A stretch of 64,000 nucleotides of DNA from Dehalococcoidia bacterium. GTDB taxonomy: Bacteria > Chloroflexota > Dehalococcoidia > DSTF01 > JACRBR01. The stretch is taken from assembly GCA_040902535.1 (NCBI GenBank), contig JBBDXD010000010.1:62001-126000 (forward strand), given 5' to 3'. Under the pieces are notes generated by a model. That model did not search any database, was not told the origin of the DNA, and worked only from the letters and a program-made list of their open reading frames with translations. Shown in pieces: positions 1 through 10,000 of the stretch. A program made the position numbers and the translations under genes. Every line of letters starts with the position of its first letter. Position 1 is the stretch's first letter.

Positions 1-123
1 CAAGATGACCCCGGTTGGCAGGCCGGCGGATGCCGGCTCTCTCGACCCGGGAATCCCCGCAAGCACGGCTGTCATCACTATCGATACGACCGCCGCCGCT
101 GTGACAACGCACAGTTTGCGCAT
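1..123 (-). CDS. Secreted protein, N-terminal part only
   Basis: Forty-one codons run off the left edge. They begin Met-Arg-Lys, continue with a hydrophobic stretch and reach an Ala-rich region about 30 residues in, which is a typical Sec signal peptide. A strong ribosome binding site (AAGGAGGAGA, 127-136) sits just upstream of the ATG, and a promoter-like pair lies at 214-243. The mature protein is outside the window, so its function is unknown. It follows a run of minus-strand cohesin genes, so another member of that surface set is likely, but this is inference. Confidence 0.7.
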   Translation of the reverse strand, partial: MRKLCVVTAAAVVSIVMTAVLAGIPGSREPASAGLPTGVIL

Positions 124-213
124 GGCTCTCCTCCTTGACCCGATGCCTGCTGCCATCAATGTGTTCGTGAAGGCGTGGATAAATGACCCGCCACCGGGTC
201 AAACTGCCGGACT

Positions 214-243
214 TGTATACAGGAGGTACTCTCCTTAAGTCAA
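214..243 (-). promoter_or_regulatory. Promoter with palindromes for the partial gene at 1-123
   Basis: On the minus strand a TTGACT -35 box (238-243) and a TATACA -10 box (214-219) are 18 bases apart. The spacer holds an inverted repeat, AGGAG-N5-CTCCT (221-235). A second perfect palindrome, TGACCCG-N4-CGGGTCA (184-201), lies between the -10 and the gene. Either could be a regulator site; nothing identifies the regulator. Confidence 0.45.
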
Positions 244-299
244 CAGATTGTCACAGCGGCTTCCTGCCGCAATGCCTTGTCAAGTTCACGTTCGCCGCG

Positions 300-3062
300 T
301 CACCACGACCCCAGCGGAGCGCACCGAATGGGCTGCGGCGCGCTCACGAAGATAATCCAGGCTGCCGAGATCAAGTCTCCCGTTGAGTTCAGCGTGCCGT
401 TCAAATCCATGTCGTGCTGAGGCAGCGCCGTCTGCCCCTTGAACAACACGTTCGCCAGGCTCAGGAAGTCCCCCGTCGAGTTCACGTTGCCGTTGCCGTC
501 GAAATCGGGACAGCGCACCGGCCGCACGATCCCGTTCGTCGCAGTGAGCGGGATCGATGTCCCCGTAACATCCGTTAACGTCACGCCCGAGAGTGTCGCC
601 GGCCGCGCCCCCACGCGTGGCATCATCTCAGACACCGAAATGCGCGTGTTCGCGAGGACGCCCGCACCCGCCGGACCAAGTGCCGTTCCGGTCGTTGTGC
701 AGCTCACATTGATCGAGTCGAGCGCGGGAGCCTTCGTGCGTACACAGGACGACGTGCGCCCCGTCGAACCCAGCCACCCGCCATCGGTCGCCCATGGCAT
801 CTCCAGGATCACCGGACCCACCGTGTCGCTGGCGCTGTGCGCGATCGCAGGCGTACCGTAACCGCGTTGCACTTCCAGCACGTCCTGTGCGCCGCCCGGG
901 CCGTCGCCGGTTGCGGACACGAGCCGCACGTATTCGCGTAAACCACCGCTGGTGATCACCAGCGTCCAACCCGTTTCGAACGCCGGATCCTCATCCTTCA
1001 ACAGATCCAGGTCGTTATCAATCAGGTCGGGCAGGTCTTCGTTCACAAGGCCGTCGTTGTCGTTGTCGACGATCGCCTTGATGTCGCTCACCGGCAGTGT
1101 CGTCACAACGCCGTCCACCGCCGAAGAAAGCACCGTCGGCGGCGCCTGGCTCCCCCCGAATTGTCCCGTCGCCGGGAACGTGCTTCCCACCGTGTAGGCG
1201 AACGCGCCGAGCCCGTCCGCGTCATACACCAGGTCGTTCGTGGCATGGGCCGCCGCCGTTGTGCCGTACGCCGCGCGCGCCACGCGCACGCTGTTCGCTT
1301 CCGGCCCTATCACGCCGATGACGGCGCCCGGCGAATGCGAAACCGCGCTCGAACCCCAAAACCCGCGCACAAGCGTCGCGGAACTGCCGCTCTTGGCCGT
1401 GACCGCCATCAGTTCGTGATCCACTCTCATCACGCTGCCCACCGTCACCGCACTCGGCACGGTCGCCGACGTCGCCGACGCATTCATCCCCGTCGATAGC
1501 GTGCCCACGTTCGACCGGTACGTCCGCGCGAGATTCTGCGCCGGTTTGAGTTGTTCCGTGCCGATCTTCAACGAGTTCTGACCCGCGAGCGGCGCCGCAT
1601 TCGACACGCGGATGACGCGGTTTGGCGCCACAAGCTCCGCCAGCGCCGTGTGCGGCACCGCGGCGCCGATCGTGCGCGTCACAAACACGCGCTCCGGCCC
1701 TGCATATACGGGGATCCCATTGGCGTGGCTCGCCGCGCTCGTCCCGCGGTACCCGCGCACGACGGTGATATTCGGCGCCGCAACGCTCGCGATCAGCATC
1801 TCTTCGTTATCTGCCATCGCCGTCCAGCCCGGCTGCAGCGCGCTCGCATTCGCAACCCCCATGGACGTCTGCGTGTCATCGATCGCGCCCGAGAGCGTTA
1901 CGCCGCGATCCCACGGTGCCCCGGCGTCCGTGAGGTATCCCCGTCGCATGCCTGTCGTCGTCAACGTTTCAGGCGCCGGGTCCCACTTGAGCTTGAACTG
2001 GTAACCGCCAAGGTTCGTCACGTTCTGAATGCGCACCTCGACGTTCACATTCGCGTTCAGACCAGCGATCTGTCCCGCCGGTTGCAGGTACACGGAGATC
2101 AGCCCGGGCGTCGGGCTCGGAGAGCTGCTCGGCGCCGTCGCGCCGCCGACCGCGATCCAGCCGTCCAGCACTTCCTGCGCGATCAGCGGCGGGCACTCCT
2201 CGGGCGGACATTGCGGGTCCGGCGGCTGCGGGTGTGCCAGCTCCACGTCGAAGAGATCCAGGTTCACGACCGAAGCAGGCTTCACGTTCAGGCTCACCGT
2301 TGCCAGCAGTCCGTTTCCGTTCGGACCGTTCGGCGGGTTATCTCCCGTTGTCGTGCACGCGAACCACACATGGTTCGGCGACGCACCCTGTATCCCGCAA
2401 AACGACGTATCGCGACCTGTGGATCCCAGGAATGAACCGTTCGTTGTCGAGTTGTGCGCCACCCCTTCGAATGCGACGGTCGCCGATCCCTCGAGCGGTG
2501 ATACGTCGCTCACCATCAACGTCGTGTTCGCCGCGGTCGCCGATTGACCCAGCACCGCACTGCTCGCTTCCGACGTCACCGCATCGATCGGCGATGCCAA
2601 CGTCACGCCGGTTTCGAGGTGCGTCACCGCCGATGCGTTCAGACGCATCTCCGTGTAGTCCGTCAAGACCTGCGCGCCGATCGCGTGCGTCGCCGGACCG
2701 GTCGTACACCAGTTGCACCCCATCGCCGGCGTGCGAAACGCCCGCTGCACGACGATCGCCGTCACGTCTACCGATGTGATCCGCATCAGTTCCGTGTCGA
2801 TGCGCACAAGACCGCCCGCACGGAACAGCTTCGTATCGCTCACCAGGATCGCGGTCTCGAGCGTGCCGACAGGATTGCTCACCGTCGCGCCGCTGTTTCG
2901 CATCCCGCCCACAGGCGGATAGATGATCTGTTGCGGCGGATCGCCCGTGGCCACCGAAGCCGGCGGCTGCACCGCTCGCACTCCCGAACCCACGATCAGC
3001 GTGAGTGCCACCATCGCCGGTACGACGAACGTGGTCGCCAGAATTCTCCGATATGAACCCAT
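300..3062 (-). CDS. Secreted cohesin-like protein with C-terminal dockerin-like pair
   Basis: Product of 920 residues. The chosen ATG at 3062 begins the signal peptide (residues 1-30); the frame is open 40 codons further upstream, but that part has no export character. A partial cohesin-like half lies near residue 211 (Phe-Leu-Gly-Ser-Thr-Gly-Arg, then a Cys pair). A second cohesin starts near residue 335 and its second half appears only near residue 762. Between these lie repeat modules containing Glu-Leu-Met and Arg-Gly-(Tyr/Phe), plus an acidic Asp/Asn-rich segment. The last 75 residues hold two calcium-type loops, each ending Asn-Ser-Thr-Gly-Asp. It is probably a calcium-dependent surface assembly protein; its partner is unknown. 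It lies 61 bases downstream of the membrane-anchored cohesin gene at 3124-4128. Confidence 0.8.
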   Translation of the reverse strand: MGSYRRILATTFVVPAMVALTLIVGSGVRAVQPPASVATGDPPQQIIYPPVGGMRNSGATVSNPVGTLETAILVSDTKLFRAGGLVRIDTELMRITSVDVTAIVVQRAFRTPAMGCNWCTTGPATHAIGAQVLTDYTEMRLNASAVTHLETGVTLASPIDAVTSEASSAVLGQSATAANTTLMVSDVSPLEGSATVAFEGVAHNSTTNGSFLGSTGRDTSFCGIQGASPNHVWFACTTTGDNPPNGPNGNGLLATVSLNVKPASVVNLDLFDVELAHPQPPDPQCPPEECPPLIAQEVLDGWIAVGGATAPSSSPSPTPGLISVYLQPAGQIAGLNANVNVEVRIQNVTNLGGYQFKLKWDPAPETLTTTGMRRGYLTDAGAPWDRGVTLSGAIDDTQTSMGVANASALQPGWTAMADNEEMLIASVAAPNITVVRGYRGTSAASHANGIPVYAGPERVFVTRTIGAAVPHTALAELVAPNRVIRVSNAAPLAGQNSLKIGTEQLKPAQNLARTYRSNVGTLSTGMNASATSATVPSAVTVGSVMRVDHELMAVTAKSGSSATLVRGFWGSSAVSHSPGAVIGVIGPEANSVRVARAAYGTTAAAHATNDLVYDADGLGAFAYTVGSTFPATGQFGGSQAPPTVLSSAVDGVVTTLPVSDIKAIVDNDNDGLVNEDLPDLIDNDLDLLKDEDPAFETGWTLVITSGGLREYVRLVSATGDGPGGAQDVLEVQRGYGTPAIAHSASDTVGPVILEMPWATDGGWLGSTGRTSSCVRTKAPALDSINVSCTTTGTALGPAGAGVLANTRISVSEMMPRVGARPATLSGVTLTDVTGTSIPLTATNGIVRPVRCPDFDGNGNVNSTGDFLSLANVLFKGQTALPQHDMDLNGTLNSTGDLISAAWIIFVSAPQPIRCAPLGSW

Positions 3063-3123
3063 AATCAGATGCCCTGCTAGCTCCCACCTGCATGGCTCTC
3101 GAATCCGCGAGAGGTTGGATAAA

Positions 3124-4128
3124 CTAGCCTGTCCGTGCGCTCCTCGATGATCTCCAACCGAAGAACACCAGCGCCGAACCAACGATGCTCAGTGCTGCAA
3201 CCGGAAGCCACGGCGCCGCCGGCTTGTCACCCGAACCCGGACCGTGTCCCGCAATCGGAAAATCGCTGTCCCCCGCTGCCGCGCCGTCCGCGCTGCCCGT
3301 GCTCGAACCGGAGTTCGACCGTGGCGCGACGCGTCCCGTGCGACTGCCCGCAACGCCGCTCCCGTCATCATCCCCGCCGTTGGACTGCGAAGGCAGGTAC
3401 TCCCGCTGCGTGCCGGACTGGTTCGCCCCCGGGATCGCCGTTGGTGTGAGGTTCGCCGCGTTCGGCGTCGGCGTCGATGGCAGGTTCTGCGGCGTTGGTT
3501 CGCCTTCTCCCACTACGCGCACCACGGACTCCGCAAGCCGGATCAGGTTCGATTCCGGGCCGTCTTCATCCATTTGTCCGTCGTCGTCGTAGTCGAAGCC
3601 GTCCGTCGGATCCTCATTGAACCGCCCGTCGCCATCGTTGTCTTCGCCCCAGGCATCGTCGCCCAGCGGCGAAGCCAGATTCCACCCTCGGAACACCAGC
3701 GAACTCGTGCCCGCGCCGATCGCCTTGAAGCGCAACGTCGCTGCTTCGCCGCCGCCGTTGACGCCCGAGTCAGCGCTCCCTGTCGTATTGCAGCCGTACT
3801 GAATGTAGTCGTCGCCCAGGTACTTCGAGCACGAACTCATCCGCCCCGTGCTCGTGATCAGGTCGGTCGGCGTAGCGCTTACAAACTCCAGGATGTCCGG
3901 GTCAAATCCCACCCGGACCTCGAAGGCCCCCATGTTCTGAAAGTTCTGTGCCGAAAATTGAATCTCGAACTCGTCCCCCACGGATCGGTTCTGCGATGCC
4001 GGCGTCAGCGCCAGCTCCGTCGTCCCTGCCGCGTCCAGGTGCCGGGCGCTCGAACCTACGACAAACGCCGCCGCCAGCATCCCCAACCCCAACCACGTCA
4101 GGGCGTGTTGTCTCATCAGCTTTACCAT
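3124..4128 (-). CDS. Membrane-anchored single-cohesin protein
   Basis: Product of 334 residues from the ATG at 4128 (an ATG four codons later is also possible). Residues 1-31 are a signal peptide. A cohesin-like module follows (about 36-175) with the pattern Gly-Ala-Phe-Glu-Val, then Ser-Thr-Gly-Arg and two Cys. Next comes an acidic segment (about 183-222) rich in Asp-Gly-Asp and Asp-Asp-Gly that looks calcium-binding, then a Pro/Thr/Ser linker, a transmembrane helix near 305-325 and an Arg-rich tail. This is the layout expected of a cell-surface docking receptor. It has no dockerin of its own. Ligand specificity cannot be read from sequence. Confidence 0.8.
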   Translation of the reverse strand: MVKLMRQHALTWLGLGMLAAAFVVGSSARHLDAAGTTELALTPASQNRSVGDEFEIQFSAQNFQNMGAFEVRVGFDPDILEFVSATPTDLITSTGRMSSCSKYLGDDYIQYGCNTTGSADSGVNGGGEAATLRFKAIGAGTSSLVFRGWNLASPLGDDAWGEDNDGDGRFNEDPTDGFDYDDDGQMDEDGPESNLIRLAESVVRVVGEGEPTPQNLPSTPTPNAANLTPTAIPGANQSGTQREYLPSQSNGGDDDGSGVAGSRTGRVAPRSNSGSSTGSADGAAAGDSDFPIAGHGPGSGDKPAAPWLPVAALSIVGSALVFFGWRSSRSARTG

Positions 4129-4202
4129 CTGTTGGGAACCCACTCCTCGCCAACCACCATCCAACTTCAAACGTGTCCAACTGCCACGCATTTCAGAACA
4201 AG

Positions 4203-4243
4203 CGTGGGGAGCCAGCCCGCCGAAACAGGCACAGCTCCCCACG
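4203..4243. terminator. Hairpin between cohesin genes
   Basis: A 10-bp perfect stem (CGTGGGGAGC, 4203-4212, with its complement at 4234-4243) and a 21-base loop lie just upstream of the 3124-4128 gene. There is no T-run on either side, so it may be a processing or regulatory structure rather than a simple terminator. Confidence 0.4.
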
Positions 4244-4259
4244 TGTGTCTTTTCCCCGA

Positions 4260-4289
4260 GAGGGGAGGCCCAGTATAGGGCCTCCCCTC
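4260..4289 (-). terminator. Strong hairpin after the 4306-6876 gene
   Basis: A 12-bp perfect stem (GAGGGGAGGCCC, 4260-4271, with its complement at 4278-4289) and a 6-base loop begin 17 bases past the stop of the upstream minus-strand gene. Position and stability suggest transcription termination, although no T-run follows. Confidence 0.5.
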
Positions 4290-4305
4290 CGAGATCAGAA
4301 GCTCA

Positions 4306-6876
4306 TCAGAGCGGACCGTTCGAGAGTGCCTCGACCGGCGGCTGAGCCGGGAATGTCCCGTCCTCAGGCAGACCGGACTGCGAGCACGTCGAACCGTTGC
4401 GTCCGAATACCTTCTGCAGGTCCTTGATGTCGACGTCGAAGTCCTTCAACGCCGGCTCAAGGTCGTACCACGGGTCGTAGCGCAGGCTGCCGAAGAAGGC
4501 ACCGTAGCGCCACGCGATCGCCTGGTCGTCGAGCACGTCGACGATGCAGTCGAGGTTCAGGTCGCCTTCGAGGATGCGCACCGTCACATCGACGTCGTCG
4601 CAGTCCGCGATAAGACCACCGGTGACGATACCAGGAAGCGGGTTGCCGAGTCCGTCGGCGACCGGGTCACCGAAGATGTCGGCTGCTTCACAGTTCTCGT
4701 CGAGGATCCGGCGAACAACACCGTTTTCCTGCCCCGGGTGGAGCCGGAATTTCATGTCGCTCTCGGGAGTCACTTCGAGTATCGCCACCGTACCACTGCC
4801 CGTCGGGCCGAGTTCGATGCCTGGCACGTTCGGGTCTTCCTTCGACACACAGCCGAAGAGGATCGCATTCTCGTTGACGATGCTGAAGTTGCAGTCGCCA
4901 ATGCCGGGGATGCGGCCCGTGCTGTAGAGGAAGTCCGTCCGCGTCACGTTGATGTCGAAGATCTTGTGGTCGAACTTGACCTGGAACTCAAACGCACCAA
5001 GGCCCTCCGGGTCGAAGATGTTCGTCAGCACTTCGGCCAGGAGCAAGCGGCCTTCGCCGTTCTCGTTGCAAATCGTCGAGCCGGGTCCGAACGAGCCGAA
5101 CGGAGGCGGCGCGTTCTGGTACACGCCGTCGTACGGCGGCTCGCAGATCCAGAGGTTGACCACGTTGTCGCGCTCCGGAGTCTCCGGGTGCTTGTCCTTG
5201 TACATCGCCACGTCCGGCGGCAGGCAGAACACGTCGCCGGTGCCGGTCGCTTCGACCGGGTCCGCCCACGTGGCGACCGCCGTGTTCTCGCACGTGATGT
5301 TCGCGGGCGAGTCAAGCACGTCCGCTACCACGTCAAACGAGGCAGATGCGCCTGGCGCGACCGTCAGGTCGTAGGTGCACGTGACAGAGTTGCCCGGTGC
5401 CGGGTTCGCCGGGACCGGTGCTGCACACGTCCAGTCCGTACCGCTAGCCGATACGATCGACTGGTTGATGTCAACGGTGTCGGTGACCGAAATCGCCGAG
5501 GCCGTCGATGCGGCCGCGTCGTTGTCAACCGTGACCGTCCACGTCACCTGGCTGCCGACGCCGACCGAAGCCGCGTCCGCTTCCTTGGTGACCGTCAGGT
5601 CCGCCGGCGCAACCGTCTGCTGAAGCGCCGTAGCGTTGTCGCAGATCTGGCCGTCGCCGTTGAGGTCGACGTTCGCGAGCCGCTCGTTGAGACAGCTGAA
5701 GATCGCCGCCTCCAACGCGTCGAGCGGGTTCGGGAAGATCGCAGCTGCGTCAATCAGGTGCTGCAGGAAGTCGGGGTCGGGCACGCCAACCTGCGGCGGC
5801 AGCACGTTCGGCACGAAGTCGATAACGGCCGCTACGTTGAGGTGCGTCTTGCCCGCTGCCTCCAGCGGAATGTCGACCGTCAGGTCAACCGTAAAGCTCT
5901 GACCCGGGTCGAGGTTCAACGCCCCGCCGCCACCGATGGTCCACTGGTTAGAGGGAGCATCGAGGACGTTGCAGAGCGGCGTACCGCTGAATCCGTCGTA
6001 GTTCGGCGGAAGGTCCGGGTGGTTGATCACGCATGCCGTCAGGACCTGGTCGTCCGGCAGGTCGTCGATAACCGTGGGGTTCGGCGCAGCCGCCGGACCG
6101 CCGTTTGTCACCGTGACCGTGTAGGTCAGGGGTTGCCCCGCCAGGGGAACTGTCGGGTTAGACGTCTTCGTAATGCTCAGGTCGGCCGAGTCCAGCTTCT
6201 GGACAAAGGCGCCCGTGCACGTCAGGTCGACAGTGCCGCAGTCGAACGCGGAGATGTTCGTGCCCGCCGCGAACGTCAGTGCATCGACACCGTTGTCAAT
6301 GGCGGTCATGTCGATCGTCGCGAGCAGGAAACCGGTCGTTTCGAATGCCAGCGCCGCGTCACCCATGGCGCCCGAACAGAAGATGATCGTGTCCGTGGCC
6401 GCCACAGTGTTCGCGTTCTCCGCCTTCGGGAACTGTGCACCGAAGCCCGTGCAGTCCGTGCCCGCGCCCAGGCCGCCCATCGCGACGCCCGTTGCGCCCG
6501 CGTTGGCGTCCGGGTTGTCGTCGACCGCGGGTGCCGCGTCGGCCACTTCCGGCGCCGTGTTCAACTGGTTCGCTGGTACACCACCACCGGCGTACTCAAC
6601 GCGCGCGTCGAACGCAGTAATCGCCGAAATGTAGTTCCGCACGCAGACCTGGACATCGTGCTGCTGGCCGACCAATACGGCCGTCGCACTGTCCGCGATG
6701 TCACAGTCGTCGCCGTCGTTGACGACGTCCAAGTACAGCTCCAGCTGTCCCACCGCCTCGGCGGTGTTCTTGCCGGATGTTACATGGACGCTGCTGAGCG
6801 TCACCATGACGATCGCGGCAACCGCGAGCAGCATGATCGGTCGCACCAGCGTCCACTGCCTCAATGAATGAAGCAT
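4306..6876 (-). CDS. Two-cohesin secreted protein with DUF11 repeats and dockerin
   Basis: Product of 856 residues. After a signal peptide (1-40) comes a cohesin of the first type (about 42-225), recognised by Asn-Thr-Ala-Pro-Glu and Asp-Asn-Pro-Asp-Ala-Asn. Two DUF11-like beta-sandwich repeats follow (about 232-350 and 430-545; Thr-Tyr-Thr-Val-Thr-Val-Thr-Asn style). A cohesin of the second type spans about 553-765 (Leu-Gly-Ala-Phe-Glu-Phe; Tyr-Ser-Thr-Gly-Arg). A dockerin-like end (about 767-829) has one full 12-residue loop, Asp-x-Asn-x-Asp, and a degenerate second loop. The last 280 residues are very similar to the end of 15674-18226. Having both a cohesin and a dockerin, it could link into chains. 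Confidence 0.82.
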   Translation of the reverse strand: MLHSLRQWTLVRPIMLLAVAAIVMVTLSSVHVTSGKNTAEAVGQLELYLDVVNDGDDCDIADSATAVLVGQQHDVQVCVRNYISAITAFDARVEYAGGGVPANQLNTAPEVADAAPAVDDNPDANAGATGVAMGGLGAGTDCTGFGAQFPKAENANTVAATDTIIFCSGAMGDAALAFETTGFLLATIDMTAIDNGVDALTFAAGTNISAFDCGTVDLTCTGAFVQKLDSADLSITKTSNPTVPLAGQPLTYTVTVTNGGPAAAPNPTVIDDLPDDQVLTACVINHPDLPPNYDGFSGTPLCNVLDAPSNQWTIGGGGALNLDPGQSFTVDLTVDIPLEAAGKTHLNVAAVIDFVPNVLPPQVGVPDPDFLQHLIDAAAIFPNPLDALEAAIFSCLNERLANVDLNGDGQICDNATALQQTVAPADLTVTKEADAASVGVGSQVTWTVTVDNDAAASTASAISVTDTVDINQSIVSASGTDWTCAAPVPANPAPGNSVTCTYDLTVAPGASASFDVVADVLDSPANITCENTAVATWADPVEATGTGDVFCLPPDVAMYKDKHPETPERDNVVNLWICEPPYDGVYQNAPPPFGSFGPGSTICNENGEGRLLLAEVLTNIFDPEGLGAFEFQVKFDHKIFDINVTRTDFLYSTGRIPGIGDCNFSIVNENAILFGCVSKEDPNVPGIELGPTGSGTVAILEVTPESDMKFRLHPGQENGVVRRILDENCEAADIFGDPVADGLGNPLPGIVTGGLIADCDDVDVTVRILEGDLNLDCIVDVLDDQAIAWRYGAFFGSLRYDPWYDLEPALKDFDVDIKDLQKVFGRNGSTCSQSGLPEDGTFPAQPPVEALSNGPL

Positions 6877-6986
6877 AACCTTGCTTAACCTCCATACGGC
6901 GGGGTGCCTTCGGGGTTAGGGCTTCCGTTTTGTTCCACCTCTGCTGTGCTTGTTGTGCTCTGCCGTCACCTCCTCGCTTTGCGGTT

Positions 6987-7024
6987 CCCCGCCGTGGATG
7001 GGATGTCTCCCACCCACGGCGGGG
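6987..7024 (-). terminator. Hairpin after the 7051-10053 gene
   Basis: An 11-bp perfect stem (CCCCGCCGTGG, 6987-6997, with CCACGGCGGGG, 7014-7024), extendable by three inner pairs, lies 26 bases past the stop of the minus-strand gene. There is no T-run. It probably limits read-through into the next gene. Confidence 0.5.
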
Positions 7025-7050
7025 CTGCTGGCTGCCTTCGTGTCCCTGCC

Positions 7051-10000
7051 CTAGAGGCAGGGCTGGCCACCCGTACCGAAGATCCTCGCGGCCGATGCCA
7101 GGAAGTCTCCGGTCGATTGGACGCTGTTGTTGCCATCAAGGTCGTACACGCCGTCCTTGCCGGTCGTGCCGCTCTTGAAGTGCACGTTGGCGATCGCCAG
7201 GAAGTCACCCGTCGTCTGGACGCTCTTGTTGCCGTCCACGTCAAGCACTTCCTTGCAGTCGCCCACGCCGTCTCCGTCCGTGTCCGCCACGGCCGGGTTC
7301 GTGCCCCACTTGCAGTTCTCCCACCGGTCAAGCAGACCGTCGCCGTCCGTGTCAGCGCTTGCCGAAGGGCCGCACTGCACAAGCGTCAGCCTGCTGGTGT
7401 TGAGGTTCGGGTTGGTGGCAGCGCCGCCGTTCGGCGGGTTGCACTCGGCGCCGTCGATCTGGCCGTCGCCGTCACTGTCGGTCGCCGTGCCGTTGTCGCC
7501 GCCCAGGTCGTCGCCACCCGGGGAGCCGTCGGGGTCGTTGCCACCGAGCGTGCCCGCCGTGGTGTTGCCGTCCAGGTCGTCGTCGAACGTCACGTCCAGA
7601 TCTGGTGACCGCGTGATGACGCCCGCGCAGTTCGCGCCCGTCGGCTCACCCGTGTCCACCAGGCCGTCGCCGTCGCCGTCCACGAAGCCGCGCCACGTGA
7701 CGCCGCACTCCGTCGGACCGCCGTCCCACCACGGCACCGTCAGGTCCTCGAAGCCCATGCGGGTGACCGAGAACTCCTTCACGTGCGCGTTGCCGTAGGC
7801 AATCAGGCCGCACTCGGAGCCCGGGAACGTCTCGTTCGGGTCGTTGATCCCGTCATTGTCGCTGTCGACGCTGAACGGGCTCGTGCCCAGGATCGTCGCT
7901 TCCATGCGGTCCTTCAGTCCGTCGCCATCGCTGTCGACGTCCTCTGTGCCGCAGATCGTCGGGGTCGCCGTGCTGCAGCCGGCCGGGCCGTCGCCGTCGA
8001 CGTCCTCGTTGGCCGTGCCGCTGAACGTGCCCGTCCGGTAGAACCGCTCCACGTCCGGAAGCAGGCCGTCCCGGTCATTGTCGTTCGCGCCCGGGAAGCC
8101 CGGTACGCTCGCCAGGCTGGCCGGGTTGGTGCCCAGGGCGCACTCCGCGCCGTCCAGGTACCCGTCGCCGTCGCTGTCCGGGTCCAGGGCGCCGAGCGAC
8201 GCTCCGATCTCCGGCAGGTCAGCCTGCTTTTGCGCCTTGTCGGCGTCCCCGCTGATGTAGACGCCGTTGCCGGCGGACCCATTCAGCGTGAAGGTGTTCG
8301 CGCCCACGGCCGAGATGACGAACGTGCCGTTCGCCGCCGTGTTACCCAGGACGCCGGTGATCGTCACCGAGTCGCCATTCGAGTAACCGTGGCCCGTCAC
8401 GCCGACAACGATCGGGGTGGCGTTGGATGCGCTGTTCACGTTCTTGAGCGGCCGGATGTCCTTGTGGCAGCGGCTCGCACCGCCCGTGGTGCCGACAGGT
8501 GCGGCGAGCGCATCGAAGTACATGGGCTGTACGCCGCCGTCCAGCTTGTCGTTGACGCCGTCCTGGTCGTCGTCGCCGTCGCAGGCGTCGCCGAGCCGGT
8601 CGCCGTTCGGCATTGCGCCGTCGAAGTTGTCCTGCGTGCCATTCGAAACGGTGCCGCAGTTGTCACCTTCGGTCGTGTCGCCGCCGGCGCACTCCACGAG
8701 CTGCGCACCCGAGATGACGTGGCTGCTGCCATCGCCGCTCGTGTCGAAGTTCGTGCTGTGCAGGTCGCCGAGCGTGCCGTCGCCGTTGGAGTCCGGCGAG
8801 TCCGGAATGCCATCGACGCCCGCGTCCAGGCAGAAGCCGCCGTCCGCGTCGCCGTCGCCGTCCGTGTCTCCGGGCAGCACCGACTGCGTGTCCGTCGGGT
8901 CGGTCAGGAACTGGTTCGGGCCCAGCATCTCTTCCCAGTCCGAGCGGCCGTCGTTGTCCGAGTCGGAGTCGGTCGGGCTCGTGCCCCACGCAACCTCGAC
9001 GCCGTCCAGCAGGCCGTCGTCGTCCTGGTCCGGGTCGCCGTCAGCGGCGTCCGTCGCGCTCGCGCCCGCGTTCGACGTGGGCGAGAGACAGTCACCGTCG
9101 GCGTCCGTGAAGGAAATGCCGATCGCCTTGCAGTTCGTGATCACCTTGGCGTGCGCGTCGCCCGTGTGCGGGTCGCCGGCGCTGATAATCGCCGTCCACC
9201 GCGCGTACAGGCCGTTTGCCGCCGGGTTCGCCGTGTAGGCGCCATCGGTGTGCGTGATGCTCGCCTGCGGCGTGTCCAGGCACAGCAACTGCGTGCCGGG
9301 CGGTGAGGGAGCGCCGCCGAGCAGCGCCAGGCTCACCTGCGTCCCCGCCGGAGAGAACTGCGGGTGCATGGTGATCAGGTTGATCGGCGTGATCGTGCCC
9401 AGCTGGTTGCTGATGCCGCCGTCGCCGCCGATCCACACCGTCGTCGCGTCCGCGCGGAAGCGCACGATCTTGTCGTACACGCTCGTGCTCGGGATCGCCG
9501 TGTCGAGGAATGTCTCGTCGGCGAAGCCCTGCACGTTCTTGCCGTTGATCGTCACGTCGGGCGGCCCGCTCGTCGTGGACCACGCCGTCGTCTGCTCCCT
9601 GTAGTCCTCGCCGGTGCTGCCCGTGCCGCCTGGCGAGGCAAACGCATCGACCGTGGAGTCGCAGAAGAGGTCGATGAAGCTGATGATGTCGCCGGAAATC
9701 GAATTATCGACGATCGCTGCATCGTTGTCGACGACCCAGCCGGGGCCGGTGTACGTCAACGGCAGGCCGGCGCGCGTGCCCAGGCCGATCGTGTTGTACG
9801 CCGTAATGCCCGGGCTGCTGCCAATCGTCTTGGTCTCAGCGCCGCAGACCGGGACCAGCGGCACCGCGATGGTGCCGGCCTCTGCCTGGGCCTCCGTAAA
9901 GGGCAGGGTGTCGTTCAGACAGTTTCCACCGTCGATGGTGAACGTCTGAACTCCCGGCCCATGGTCGGCGAAGGAGCGTTCCGAAACGCTCAGCCCCGCC

